In this document: positions 1 through 10,929 of the stretch, in pieces | How the letters are laid out: every line of letters starts with the position of its first letter | How positions within the stretch are numbered: the stretch's first letter is position 1 | Assembly: GCA_014529385.2 (NCBI GenBank) | Contig: CM043946.1 | Location: 38,576,058-38,640,057, forward strand | Length of the DNA: 64,000 nucleotides | From: Adiantum capillus-veneris | Taxonomy: Eukaryota > Streptophyta > Polypodiopsida > Polypodiales > Pteridaceae | Direction: 5' to 3' | Notes under the pieces: generated by a model | The model's database searches: none | What the model was told of the DNA's origin: nothing | What the model saw: only the letters and a program-made list of their open reading frames with translations | Position numbers and translations under genes: made by a program

Positions 1-940
1 GTAGGCTGAAAATTGTTGCAAAAAGATGGTTACCATTTTATGCCACTTATATTAGCCCTCCCCCAAGCCTAGAGATATTCATATCTTTAGGAGGACGGTG
101 TTGCTTCTTTTTCTTCTTTTTTTTTCTCTTTTTTTGTCATTTTTCCTTTTCCACTTTTTTTTTTATTTTAATAGGAGGAGTGTTATGCACTCTTTTACTC
201 CATTAGACTTGCTTTTCATTACCTCAATCCCATAAATCGGAGATGGGAGGGTTGCCTTGGGTATGTTCAGATTCCAAGGCTGGTTCTTCTTTGCACATCA
301 AGCTTTAAAAATAGGTGGAGCATTTGCCAAGCCGAAGGGATCCATGCCAAGTTGGAGCTTAGACAATGTAGGTAGATGACTTCCTATCAACGGATTGATA
401 CGTTGAAAGTAGGGATTTAATCTCGATCCATTGACTCTCGTCTTGTGGAGTTTTCCTGATAAATCTGCTAATCTGTAACTACCATTCCTAAACTTTGTTT
501 TTATTATGAAAGGTCCCTCCCATCTTTGAAAAAACTTTTTGTCAAGTCGAGTATCAAGTCGGTTATCATAGCGAAGAACCAACATACCTTCCTTCAATCC
601 TTTCCCCTTGAGCTTCTTGTTGATTTTGTCCCTTTGGTTTGTCGCTTTGGTGATGTAGTGATCAATGGATTCTTCTCTATCTAGCTCAAGTCGTTGGAGA
701 TCTAAGATCCTTTCATGTAGAACCTCTTTTGGTTTTTTTTCCACTCTTGCAAGAACACGCAATCTTGAGAGCTCTACCTCAATGGGGAGAAGTGATTCCT
801 GTCCATAAACTAGATGAAAAGGGGTGAATTGGGTAGATACCTTGAAAGATGTCCTATACGCCCAAAGAGAAGCCGTCAAATGGCGATCCCAATCATTAGG
901 CCGGTCCACAACCTGCTTGGAAATGATCTTACAAGGAGGT
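1..940 (-). mobile_element. Ty3/gypsy (Tat-like) element, 3' end fragment
   Basis: This is the 3' end of a minus-strand gypsy element: an integrase C-terminal region, then a pyrimidine-rich non-coding stretch (72-297), then a polypurine tract at 52-66 (minus strand GCTTGGGGGAGGGCTAA). The GGGGAGGGCTAA core is also the polypurine tract of the Tat-like element at 23891-33045, which ties the two to one lineage. An LTR should start at about 51 and run off the window. On the other side homology stops near 935-940, 50 bp before a copia LTR, so the 5' part is lost. Confidence 0.8.
298..935 (-). pseudogene. Gypsy integrase C-terminal region, truncated
   Basis: The reading frame aligns with the integrase of the element at 23891-33045 from KIISKQV onward. 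Shared landmarks are the LWAYRTSF motif, the LPIEVEL segment and the GPFIIKTKFRNGSYRLADL core near the C terminus. The catalytic D, D and E residues lie upstream and are missing, so no active enzyme is possible. The first roughly 20 residues of the open frame (936-990) are unrelated flanking DNA. The C-terminal tail ends in an RT-like phrase, PFGLANAP, which is odd and is listed as a finding. The product would have joined retroelement cDNA to chromosomal DNA. Confidence 0.85.
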
Positions 941-990
941 CTGGGAAATTGCGAGAACTTAGAGATTATGTTAAATGTGATTAATGTCAT

Positions 991-1295
991 TGTTAATTAA
1001 TATGCTAATGTCAAGACACAAGAGAGTGCAAGATAGAAATAGAGCAATGACAATAGATTGCACTTGAATGGAGAAAGAAAACCTTGTTACAAATGAGGGC
1101 AGTTAATGGATTTATATACAAGTTGAGGGAGTAAGGATTATCCATCACATGTGAATTATAGGTTGGTGGGAATAGACACATGTTGAGACTTACATAGGTG
1201 GAAGGGGTCCATGTGGGAATTAGGTGTAAGGACTTTGGGAATAGAGGTAGGTGGAAAGAAGTCCACACTTAATAAAGTAATAAGCTACTTTTACA
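991..1295 (-). repeat. Copia 3' LTR (305 bp)
   Basis: On the minus strand it starts TGTAAAAGTAGC directly after the polypurine tract and ends TTAATTAACA, giving TG...CA termini. A TATA-type box (TATATAAATCC, minus) lies at about 1108-1120. No second copy is present in the window. Confidence 0.75.
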
Positions 1296-1310
1296 TCCCC
1301 CTTTAAGGGT
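1296..1310 (-). promoter_or_regulatory. Copia polypurine tract
   Basis: The minus strand reads CCCTTAAAGGGGGA immediately before the LTR start at 1295, the expected primer site for plus-strand DNA synthesis. Confidence 0.7.
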
Positions 1311-1405
1311 GAACTTCTCGTTGTAACGGATTGAGATTGATGAACAAAAAAGCTTTGTGAAGTAGCCATGTCGTAGATACATGCTATCCCCCCTCAATGA
1401 GAAGT

Positions 1406-1866
1406 TCATCCAGTAGGGATCAAACTCAAATTACGAGATGAGGCTGTTTGTTTAGTGGCGGGAACAGACTTGGTGAGAAAGTCTGCCCAATTTTCTGCAG
1501 ATGGAACATATACTAGCTTGATAAAGCCATTTACAACTAATTCTTTCAAGAGATGAAAGCTTATGTTAATGTGTTTGAGCTTGGAAGAGAAGGAAGGTGA
1601 TTCTGTAAGTGCGGTGATAGATTGATTATCACAAAAAAAAGAGATCGGCTCAGTAGAGATATTGAAGGGTAGCTTCAATTCGTTGATCAATTCAGAGATC
1701 CAAAGAGCCTCAGCAACGTATTCTGCTTCAATAGAAGAACTTGCAATAGAAGATTGTCGTTTGGTTTGCCAAGAGATAGGACCACCAGCCAAAGTGAATA
1801 CATAGCCCCCTGTAGAAAAACATCGAGGGTCATTGCCAACCCAGTTGTCATCAACATATCCTGAAA
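1406..1866 (-). pseudogene. Copia RNase H domain and C terminus
   Basis: The frame upstream of the ATG at 1792 is open and carries the RNase H start (GYVDDNWVGNDPRCFSTGG) followed by SSIEAEY and the FCDNQSI motif, so the usual D, E, D catalytic positions are visible. It ends with the copia-type HINISFHLLKE and LADFLTK-like (NWADFLTKS) sequence. It is separated from RT by about 300 bp that include a tandem duplication and no clean coding link, so it cannot be made as part of a normal polyprotein. Confidence 0.85.
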
Positions 1867-1877
1867 TAGAGATGGAG

Positions 1878-2043
1878 CTAGAGGGGTCGTAATAGTAAGT
1901 GAGGGCTTAGTGTCGAGTGGTGTGTAAGTAGGGAAGGGTGAGCTTTGCAGCTTGTTCGTGCTAGAGGGGTCGTAATAGTAAGTGAGGGCATAGTGTCAAG
2001 TGGTGTGTAAGTAGCAAAGGGTGCGCTTTGCGGCTTGTTTGTG
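1878..2043. repeat. 83-bp tandem duplication
   Basis: Two adjacent copies begin with CTAGAGGGGTCGTAATAGTA at 1878 and 1961. They differ at several positions (for example GTCGAGTGG against GTCAAGTGG), so the duplication is not very recent. It lies between the RT and RNase H parts of the copia element. Confidence 0.85.
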
Positions 2044-2182
2044 CACTTTACAGGGCTTTCACATAGAGCGAGAGAGGATATGGCATGTGTAGCATAGATC
2101 AAAACAGGTGCAAGAGATAAGATAACGTAATTGTGTGCAAAATTTTGGGAAATGAAAGGATGGTCAGTAGAGTGCATCAGTG

Positions 2183-3338
2183 TCATTGTAGTAACTCAAG
2201 GGTTGAGGCAGACATACCATATAAGAGGAGGAGTTCTTCAATGTATTTGGATTGGGATAATTGGATAAATTTACTTGATAGATCTCTTATGACTTCAATG
2301 CCAAGAAAATAAGTCATAGGTCCTTTGTCTATTACTAGGAATTCATGAGAGATGCAATCAATTGCTTGTAGCAACATGTACTCGGATGTGTCAAGAAGAG
2401 GAATGCCATCCACAAAGAGGCCTAAGATAGCCATGCCTTTAGAGGTTTGCCATATGTATATATTGTAGTCTTCTGGGTGAAATCATGTTAACCTGTCATA
2501 CTTTTTCATGTCCCGGACAATGCTAACTAGCACAATTTTGACATATGCTAACTAGTACAATAACTTGAGCTACATCTCCAAGATCTATGACATATGATAT
2601 ATCAATAGAAAGCATTTGAAACAAGGAATCCAAATGTACAACCTCCGACAAATTTTGATATTATTTGTAAAAAATTTACCGGATGCCCAACTGTTTGAAG
2701 ATGTGCTAACTTGAAACTGCTAACTAGCACAAAAAGCGTGACAGGTTAACATGCTTTCACCCTTCTATAAGACGTTCCCAGCCACATTTGAGCAAGTAGT
2801 GGTGCATGCGGATGTACCACTCTTGTGCAGACTGTTTTAAGCCATAAATGGGCTTATGCAATTTACATACATAATCAGGGTTGTGAGGGTCTTCAAAATG
2901 AGGACATTGTAGGATATAAATGAGCTCTTGGAGCAATCCATGTAAGAAGGTAGTTTTTATATCAAGATGATGTAAAAGAAGATTAAACTTAGCAACAAGT
3001 GCAATAAGAAGCCGAAATGCACTCATACCCAGTACTGGCGAATAGGTGTCGAAGTAATCCACACCTTGTTGTTGAGTGAAGCCGCGAGCGACAAGGCGTG
3101 CCTTGTAGCGATCAATTGATCCGTTTGGGTGGTATTTCTTCTTCAATATCCATTTGCTAGAGACAATGTTATGAGTCTTAGGAGGAGGCACAAGCTCCCA
3201 AGTGTTAGCTTCTTTGAGGGCTTGGAGTTCATCCAATATGGCGGCATGCCACTCCTTGCTCTCGCTAAAAGCAAGGGCATCGAGAACAGAGAGAGGAAGG
3301 GCATCTTCAAGAGCCTCTGGTGGATGTTCAAGCATCAT
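2183..3338 (-). pseudogene. Copia reverse transcriptase, split by a MITE
   Basis: The N-terminal half (2763-3338) has WHAAILDELQALKEANTWELV, SKWILKKKYHPNGSIDRYKA, RLVARGFTQQQGVDYFDTYSPV and YGLKQSAQEWY, all standard copia RT blocks. The C-terminal half (2183-2470) has KGMAILGLFVDG, where copia normally has a YVDD active site, then GPMTYFLGIEV. The second catalytic aspartate is therefore replaced by glycine. The two halves come into one frame if the MITE and one TTCT copy are ignored. The domain is dead through both the insertion and the active-site change. Confidence 0.9.
2475..2762. mobile_element. MITE, 288 bp with TIRs and TTCT duplication
   Basis: The ends are inverted repeats starting GGGTGAAA. 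About 31 bp pair with three mismatches, through CATGTTAACCTGTCA and CTTTTT. TTCT flanks both sides (2471-2474 and 2763-2766), fitting a 4-bp target duplication. Inside, TGCTAACTAGCACAA recurs near both ends. It has no coding capacity. Ignoring the insertion restores the interrupted RT reading frame exactly, which fixes the boundaries. The superfamily is not assigned. Confidence 0.88.
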
Positions 3339-3673
3339 TTCATCACTAAGGACAGCAGAGAAATTGGTGGCTTCATAAATCTCACGAAGAGATCAGGTGC
3401 GGCCATGCGAGCTAGAGACGGCTTGGTCCAAGTGTATAGCCGAAGTGTGTTGCGATGGCAAGGTGGCAGAAGTAGACCTATGGGGCTCGACTTCGTCGAC
3501 ATGTGCTGGGACTGGAGTAATTGGCAAGGCTTCGTGGGAGTTGCGGAAAAAAGATGGCAATTGTGAAGGTGAGACCGGTAGCAAAGGTGATGGGACCTCA
3601 CGAGGTGGAGCACCGAGTGTGTGCGGTGTGACGGAAGTAGCGGTAGTTGGGATGGACGGTGTTGGTGATGGTG

Positions 3674-4960
3674 TCAACTATGAGGAGATGGGTGCAAGAG
3701 GTGGTGCATTCCGATTGGTTGTGCATGAGAATGCGGGACACGAGGAGGTGGATGGGCGATGAGGAAAGGCCTTTGGATGGTGAAGGGAGGCTCAAGATTG
3801 TGCTTAGAAGGGTGCGAAATTTGCATGGGTGTGTGTGTGGGTGAGGCCGTCAACAAAGATTGATGAGAAGAGTGGACTAGTGATGAGAATGTAGGATGCA
3901 ATGGTGGAGAAAATTTGCCCTGAGATGATGAATTCTTCATAAAGATGACGGTGCGGGCAAAGATAAACTTGTGATGGTCTGGGATATAGAGGCGGTATGC
4001 CTTGATGCCAAAGCAATCACCATAGCCGACAAAAGTTGTGCGTTGAGCATGTGGTGATAGTTTTGATAAAGGTTGCATCACAAGTGGGTCTGCAATGCTT
4101 CCAAAGATGCGAAGGTGGCCAAGATGAGGTGGGTGACCGTGCCAGAGGGTGTAGGGTGTAGTAGTAGGATTGCAGGTGGATGGAATGCGGTTTTGAATGT
4201 AGCACGCAGTGGCGGTAGCTTCTTCCCAATAGGTGTCCGGGAGGCTAGCTCGAAGAAGCATGGCACGAACAACTTCAAATCGTGTGCGATTCTTACGCTT
4301 GGCACGACCATTTTGTTGTGGGTGGTCGATGATGGAGAATTCATGTCGAATACCAGCAGAAAGACATAAATCTTTGAATGCATGAGAAGTGTATTCCCCA
4401 CCATGATCTATGCGGAGAGTTTTAATGTGGCAGCCATGTTTCGTCTCGACCAAATCCTTGAATGTGAAAAAATTAGAGAAGGTTGAGGATTTCTCGACCA
4501 TGTAGTAAGTAGTTGTGTATTTTGAGGAATCATCTATAAAAGTAAGCATATACTTATTGCCAGTGAGGGAGTTGACGGGCAATGGGCCACAAACATCAGA
4601 GTGGATGAGGTTGGGAGGTGCAGTGGCTCGTGATGATGAAGTGGGGAATGGGACATGATGTGCTTTAGCAAGAATGTAGCCCTCACAAAGTGTGATGTGA
4701 GTGAGGTGCTTGGGAAGACCTGGTGCAAGTTGGCAAAGAGTGAGTTGTTGGAAAACATGTTGAGAAATATGTCCTAGTCTATAATGCCATTTGAGTGTGT
4801 TTTCTGGTGTTTTTATCGATGATGTAGATGCATGTGCAAGCGATGAGTCACCCAATGGATAAAGACGCCCAGTTTTGGGGACCAAAAGTGTGACATACTG
4901 ACCATCTTTGTTTAGTGCCGAAATGTGGCAATCTTCTCGCATGAATTTGATGATGATGCC
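3674..4960 (-). pseudogene. Copia integrase
   Basis: An HHCC-type zinc region comes first (WHYRLGH, then a CEGYILAKAHHVPF block in which the second cysteine of the usual CEGC is Y). The core follows: HSDVCGPLPV gives the first D, RIDHGGEYTS the second D, and PQQNGRAKRKNRT stands where copia has an AERKN-type motif, so the catalytic E is K. The tail (VFVGY-like FVGYGDCFGIKAYRLYIP) is the usual copia C-terminal module. With two key residues lost it should be inactive. The frame is shared with gag and protease. Confidence 0.9.
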
Positions 4961-5236
4961 GTTGTCGGTTAGCTTGCTGAGAGAGATGAGATTTTTCTTG
5001 AGACCAGGGACATAATATACGTGAGAAATAGTGGTGTGTAGGCCATTAGGTAGGTTAATGACAGCATCTCCATAGGCTGTGGCGAGCTGAATGCTGTTAT
5101 CACTGAGGCATACTTCTAGAGGGAGTTCTAGATAAGTGATGTTGGATAGCTAGTGTAGTTGATATGTCATGTGATGGGAGGCTCCCGTATCAAGTAGCCA
5201 GATATTGGGATATGAAGTAGCTAGGGTGGTGGCATG
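4960..5236 (-). pseudogene. Copia protease region
   Basis: The aspartic protease active site WLLDTGASHHMTYQ is readable at about 5153-5195, in the same frame as Gag and integrase. A TGA (5237-5239) precedes it and a TAG (5150-5152) follows it. After the TAG the frame continues through HVYYVPGLKKNLISLSKL, the usual end of the copia protease. Confidence 0.85.
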
Positions 5237-6000
5237 TCATTGCAAAGGATAAGATGGACTATCATAAGTAGATATGCCAGCATAATGGGCTTGACCATAA
5301 ATAAAAGGAGATGGCTGGCCATGGCTTGTCCCCCCTTGAGGGTAAGAAGGATATAGATTAGGGTGAGAGATAGGACGATTACCTTGATTGCGTGGTTGCT
5401 GACAGTCCTTTGTGAGGTGTCCAAAGTGATGACAGTTGGTGCATTGCTTTGGATTTTGGTGATTGTGGTGGCTTTGAAATTGTGACTTTCTTTGACAATT
5501 ATTGTATTGTGGAGGAGGGCCCGAATGTTGAGGCTTCTTGCCGTTGTAAGGGCGTGAGTTTCTTGTCAAAGTGACAAGTGCTGTGGACTTCACCGAGATT
5601 CTAGTGTGGTCGCGAAGCATTTCTTCCTGATGGATCTTGGCTACAAAATTTTGTAGCTGCAAGTTATCCGTGGTGGCTTGTGTAGTGACAAAGGCTCTCC
5701 ATGATGCAGGTAAAGAAGCCAATAAGAGCATACTTTGAAGCTCTTCATGGATGGCAAGTCCTGAGATAAGTACTTCATCTAGAAGTATTTGCCACGTCTC
5801 CAAAAACTTGGAGGATAACTGACCCTCTTGCATGGTAGTGTTTACCAATTTCTTGATCAGGGAAACTTGGGAGACGAGGTCAGTGCGATCATAGTTCTTC
5901 TCGAAAAACTTCCAAATGGCGCTAACAGTAGTTAGCTTTTTCACCATTTGGACTTGCCGATCTTGGCAATGGAGAATGAGCTCCATCTTGGCACTATTGT
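5237..6000 (-). pseudogene. Copia Gag, N-terminally truncated
   Basis: It carries the copia Gag (UBN2-like) pattern: AIWKFFEKNYDRTD, LVNTTMQEGQLSSKFLETW, then ELQSMLLLASLPASW. One CCHC zinc knuckle follows (CTNCHHFGHLTKDC), then a Q/P/Y-rich tail. The first part of Gag is missing: the open frame at 6001-6040 reads into the adjacent LTR. Ends at the in-frame TGA described for the protease. Confidence 0.85.
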
Positions 6001-6008
6001 TTCTACTA

Positions 6009-6338
6009 TGTCTACATGACCTAGGCTCCAAGATTAGCACAAATGTTACAAGTTAGAACTCCGGAGGAGACCAATACACAATTACAATCCGCTCTTGCGG
6101 TCTTTTGAGGGGAATTTACATAAAACATAGGTGTCTGTCTTGACGATGACCATAACTCCTTCTGATTGCATCTGATCCTTCTCTTCTCAGCATCTTCCAA
6201 TAATCTTCACTTCATCTGCATCTTAGCATCACATCCACGTCCTCTCTTATCACCGTCACTTACTGAAGTAGTAAATATGGCATAGACCTTCATGGTAAGG
6301 CACCGTTAACCACTGCTCGTTAACACTCCCCCCATCCG
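6009..6338 (-). repeat. Second copia family: 3' LTR plus polypurine tract
   Basis: The LTR is 6009-6325 (317 bp); on the minus strand it runs TGTTAACGAGC...TGTAGACA. The adjoining polypurine tract (6326-6338, minus GGATGGGGGGAG) shows that its element lay at higher coordinates. A related copy is at 13111-13425. The interior of this element cannot be followed beyond about 6400. Confidence 0.78.
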
Positions 6339-8010
6339 ATTGAAGCGCACATCTTTGTGCACTCTTAGTTTGCTGCACAGTGGGACGGCTGGTGTTAGAG
6401 GGGAGTGTTTATTCTGGTGGGTTTAAGGGTGTGTGGGTGGGATGTGTTTTATGGTGATTGGAATTAAAGGGTCAATTGTGAAGTGAATTTTGGCTTAGTG
6501 TAAAAGTAAAAATAAGAGGTGTATTTACACTAGATTAGGGTCTGAATACCTAGATTACTAATGAGGAAAAACCACATGGAAAAAAAGTGCCCAATGGGAT
6601 ACTTGCATTAAAAATTATTAATGTTCTTAGGCCCTGGGTGGCTTAATTCTTGTGAAGTAAGGTACATTAATAATATAGGCTACTGAATGAATGTGAGTGA
6701 ATAATCAAAGTAGCCTTTGTCAAGTGTTGAGTCTTTGTTGTGGCACAGTTGATGCGAGTTGTTGTCCTTGCTGGTACCTGTAAGGTGAGTGCATGGGTGG
6801 AACACAAAAAACATGCCAAATGCAAATGCCCAATGATGGGACATTCTATATGCTTTCATAGATATATATGCACAGAAAACAATATTTTTTGCGAGAGAGT
6901 TTAAATGGGTACTTCCAGGAGTGAATGTAGCTAGAGAAGAAAAATTAAATTTGACTTCAAGAGCTACCATTACTCACAAGAAGGGCTTTTGATGCTCAAG
7001 GTTTTTGCACTCTCCTCACTGTGTACATGTGCGTGAGTGTTTTTTTGGACTACTCCGCTATTCCACCGATTAAAATGATAGACTTTGACTCTTATGCACA
7101 GCTGTCCAGCATGAGCGACTCAATTTTACAATATGCTAAACTCTTCCAACTTGAGCTATAGTCTAAATATCTAGAATCATAGACCACAAAAAATATTAGG
7201 ACATGAAGCTTGGGTATGACGCTTTGCTCATTTAGTGGCTCAGCTACAAACGCTTGACTATGCCTAAAGTGTTTTTTGCACCTGGGCGACTTGACTTTTT
7301 GTTCAAAGAGCTTTTACGTTGTAGTAGGATTTTTGTTGAGCTCTTTGTTTTCCTGTTTCTTGATAAGATTGGCTAGCTCCGCTCATGGTGATGCTTTTTG
7401 GCCCGTCTTTGTAGCTATCTTGAGAGTCGGAGATGATTTCAACCTTTTGCTTGTCTATATGTTTCATTTTAGGTACCCATATGTATCTGCTTCTTCGCGT
7501 AGGCTTTGGTTGGCAGATTACTAAATGGTTGATTGGTTGATTGGTTCATTGTTTTCTGTGTCGTTTTCTTCAAGCTCTAGTCTTGAAATGGAAGAATTTG
7601 GGCTTGGTGCCTTGGGTAATAGTTTATTACTTGTGTAGTATCCTTGTGCTTGAAGAATATTAGATGGCATGATCCATGATGTTCATGAAAGTGTATCCAA
7701 GTATACAAGTTGTGTGCCATCCAGGGGAATGACTCTTGGGGGATTCCCTTGTCGAGGTGTAGGCCTTCTAGATGTGAACTTATTCTGGTACATTTTTCTG
7801 GCCTTATCATTTAATCTCCACTTTGAAAATGGATGTGAGCTTATCTTGCGGTTGAGTTGCTTTGTTTTAAAGCCATTTTGTGTTGCATAGGCTGAAGTCT
7901 TTGGTTTAAATCTTGACTTGTCTTGTATAATAGCCTTGCTCGGCTAAGCTGTATTGGGACGCCACCCATCCCATATGTTTTTCTTGTATTCTTTGGCTAG
8001 GTTGATCTAT
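6339..8010. other. Unassigned, no gene recognised
   Basis: Short open frames only, with no recognisable domain. The minus frame at 6680-6970 has no known motif. The sequence is probably decayed repeat DNA, because it sits between an LTR/polypurine tract and a retroelement-like ORF on the same strand. Confidence 0.5.
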
Positions 8011-9223
8011 CTAGATTGGATTCTTGACTTTGATCTCTTGTGTAGCAACGTAAACTTTGGCTGGCTTTTCATGACGTTCTCGCAGTGTTAGGTACTTTGA
8101 TTGAAAGATCTTCTTGTGACTCTGTTTTTGACCTTGACGCATGTTGGCTTTTGAAGTAGAGGCGTTGTCTTGTACTTGTGTTGGTTGGGCTAGAGATTTT
8201 GACATAAGGGAAGGCTTTTGCTGGTAGGACATTTGCGGGCTTACTTTAGTTTTTCCTTTGTCAGCAGCAACCGAGAATCTTTGAACTAATATAGGCTTGA
8301 CCTCTTTTCCCACTTGATTGCTCGTCATGAGGACCACCGTTGAAGATTCAGGTTCTTCTTCCACTATTTTTGCCCATTGCCTGGACAAAATCAATTGTGT
8401 ACTCATTTTTGAAGAATACACCACTAGGAATATGTCTTTAATTACCTTTGACCGTAGTTTAAGGGTAGCTTTTGCAATTCCCAAACTTATGACCTCTTTT
8501 CCATGTGATATGGAAACCTGTACCTGAATTTCATACGATTCCGGCTTATCTAAAAGTAATCACAGCCCATAAGACATGACATTTGTCATGGCAATGTTAT
8601 GTATCTCTATTGTGAAATTTAACTTTCGATTCTCATGTGCCTCTAACGAGAATTTAATCTTCTTGTTGATTTCCAGGTAACTGATGTCCTCTTTGCTTTT
8701 TGTATTAGTCTTTGACTTTTGTGCATTGGAATCTTTGTCATCACCTTGTATGTTAAACTTTTCTATTGTTCGACTGGTTGTAGCCTATTCCAATTGCTTT
8801 ACTATCTTCAACTTTAGAGCTTTGTGTAAGTTCTATTGCCTGATCTGCTTGTTGGTCTGCATTGCTAGTTTCTGATTGTGACGCCACGATTCTTGATCCC
8901 TGAATTTCTCTGTCACTATATACCTCTTCTTGCTTTTCTAGCACTTGTAGGTCATTCAATGGTGGTTGTGCCTCGTGGAAATATTCTAAGGCTTGTGTAG
9001 TCGGATGTTCATGGTGACTCTCTTCTTCTGGGGCAGTGGTTGCCGTGGCCATCGGTTCACATTGCTCCATGGGTTTTGGTAGAGTCTCTTTTTGAAAATA
9101 TTCATCCATTTTCTGCACTTCTTGTCGTTGGTAGTCAATCTTGGAGTAAAATATTTCTTGTTCTTCTGTGACTTTGAAAGCTGAGATGAGAGAGAGATAG
9201 AGAGCGGTGTGTACAAGCCTCAA
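8011..9223 (-). pseudogene. Decayed retroelement ORF (gag-like), unrecognised family
   Basis: Two minus-strand open segments (8753-9223, then 8011-8484) are linked by a readable but broken stretch: a frameshift near 8740 and a TGA in the middle. The first part is acidic and Q/E-rich. The second contains KATLKLRSKVIKDIFLVVYSSKMS and a basic, low-complexity tail. I see no zinc knuckle and no clear protease motif. The lysine- and glutamine-rich composition and the repeat context suggest a non-autonomous LTR element, but the family is not recognised. Confidence 0.4.
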
Positions 9224-9483
9224 TCATAGAACAGAGAGAAAGTGGCAATAAAGTTCAAAGAAAGGTCCGTGCTTGAGGTTGCTTCTTGTACAATTGCAAG
9301 AGTCGGGGCAAGCACACCTTCATTGATATTTATATTAATTAATAGCCCTTGATGTTGAGGGGTGCTCAACAAGATTCATGCATACTCAACAATTCTCTTC
9401 CTAACTTTAATGTTAAAAGAGAACAAGTTGGTTCTACTGTGGGGTGGTGATGAGGAAGCGTATGAAATGAAGTTGGCAGTGAG

Positions 9484-10074
9484 CGTAGGAATTGGGCTCG
9501 TCAAAACGGGGTCACGTAGGTTATGGGGAGCACCAATCGGTAGCGTAAGTGTAGAGAGCGGGGAGCAAAGGGCGTAAGATGAGGGTGGTGTTGAGAATGC
9601 ATAGAAGAAGATACCACTCAACTACACGTAGTAAAGGCCCAAGGGGCTTGGTCAATGGGTGCGTGGGAGAAGTGTGCCCTGGGGGGCGTAGGAAGGACAA
9701 AATCACGTCGGATGGGGGACAGAAAAGCGTAGGAGAGCATAGGCCCTGTTCGAAAATGCGTAGGTCAATGGTAAGCCGGGGGCCACAAAGGCGTAGGATA
9801 TGGGGTGGTGGAGCAATTGTGTAGGGAGCCCGAAAGGGCGTAGCAAAGGGATGGGGCAAGTCCCACGTAGGGAAAGAGTATGGGCAATAAATGGATAGGG
9901 TGAAGATATGGTGCAACTAAAGCGTAGGAAAACAGCCCTGCAGGCGTAGGAAGTAGGGTTGCGGAAAGCTCACGTGGAGGGAATCCAACACATACTACGC
10001 GTAGGAAGAGGAGGGCAAAGCCCGACGCCGTTAACAATGAGGCGTAGGAAGAGGGATGTTGCGGGGAGCGTAGG
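9484..10074. repeat. Purine-rich block with dispersed CGTAGG motif
   Basis: Exact CGTAGG starts at 9484, 9515, 9687, 9728, 9759, 9792, 9866, 9923, 9945, 10000, 10043 and 10069, mostly as GCGTAGGA. One-base variants (GCGTAAG, ACGTCGGA, GCGTGGGA, GCATAGG) lie between them. Intervals range from 22 to 172 bp and are not a fixed period, so this is not an ordinary minisatellite. The block continues as G-rich DNA to about 10330. Confidence 0.7.
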
Positions 10075-10324
10075 TTATGGAGGCGACAGGAGACGTGGGG
10101 CTAGTGGCCCGAAGACAGGGCGTGGAAGGTGCAAAAAAAGCCCGCTGCTATAATGCATGCAGGTGAGGGTGATGGCACTGGACTACACGACAGCGCACCG
10201 AGAGTAAATGATGGGGGGGCGGGCACATCAGGGGCGTGAAAGAATGGCGGAGGGCAGAGCGGGGTGCAATAGCGTCGGGCCACGAGGATATGGCGGGGGG
10301 CAGAGGGCGCATGGCAGGGCTGGT

Positions 10325-10680
10325 GGGGTTTTTCTTTCATCTTTTTTCTTTTTTTCCTTTTAAATAAAATGGAGAAGAGATAGAGAGAGAAGGGGAGAAG
10401 AGAGAGAAAAGGAGTTTTTTAATAAATAAATAAATAGGAAAAAGGAGAAAATAAAGATAAAAGGGGGATAGTATTTTTAATAAAATAAATACAAATACAT
10501 AAAAATAAATAGAAAATAGGAAATAAAAAGTAAATAGAGAGGGATTTGTTAATAAATAAAAAGAAAAAAGAAAAACTTCAAATAGGCAGGGGGACTTTTT
10601 TCTTATTTTTATTTTTATTTTTTAAAAATAAAAAATCAAAATAAAACAAAAAAAAGAAAAAACTCAAAATATCGCCAAGA
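10325..10680. repeat. Low-complexity purine and A/T-rich tract
   Basis: Mixed (GAGA)n, (AAATA)n and A/T runs, for example repeated AATAAATAAATA. Open frames over it are compositional artefacts. Confidence 0.75.
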
Positions 10681-10929
10681 GCCTCTTCACACGCACTTTC
10701 CCATAGGAGCGCGGCTCGCTTGGGGCACGGACGCACGCGAGCTCTGGGTAGGGGCAAAACAATTACAGAGACAAAAAGGGAGGTTGGCAGTGACGGCGTG
10801 AGCGGGCGTGTGAAACTCGGGTGCGCGCGCGTGTGCATGGGGGACCGCAAGTGCACGCCAAGGGTAAAAATTCGCTGCGAGGAGTAAAAATACCAGAAAA
10901 ATTGCTCAATAGACAAAAAAATCACAGGC

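Larger units (their letters stand above)
991..6008 (-). mobile_element. Ty1/copia retrotransposon, 5' truncated and decayed
   Basis: Minus-strand order gag, protease, integrase, RT, RNase H, polypurine tract and 3' LTR is the diagnostic copia order (integrase before RT). The 5' LTR, PBS and Gag N terminus are absent: Gag homology stops near 6000, where another copia LTR (6009-6325) begins. Coding damage includes a TGA at 5237-5239, a TAG at 5150-5152, a frameshift between integrase and RT (about 3340-3680) and a MITE inside RT. Confidence 0.9.

Noticed and set aside
9376-10340. Open frames across the CGTAGG block
   Set aside because: Composition-driven, P/S/L- or R/G-rich with no domain; the repeat motif explains them.
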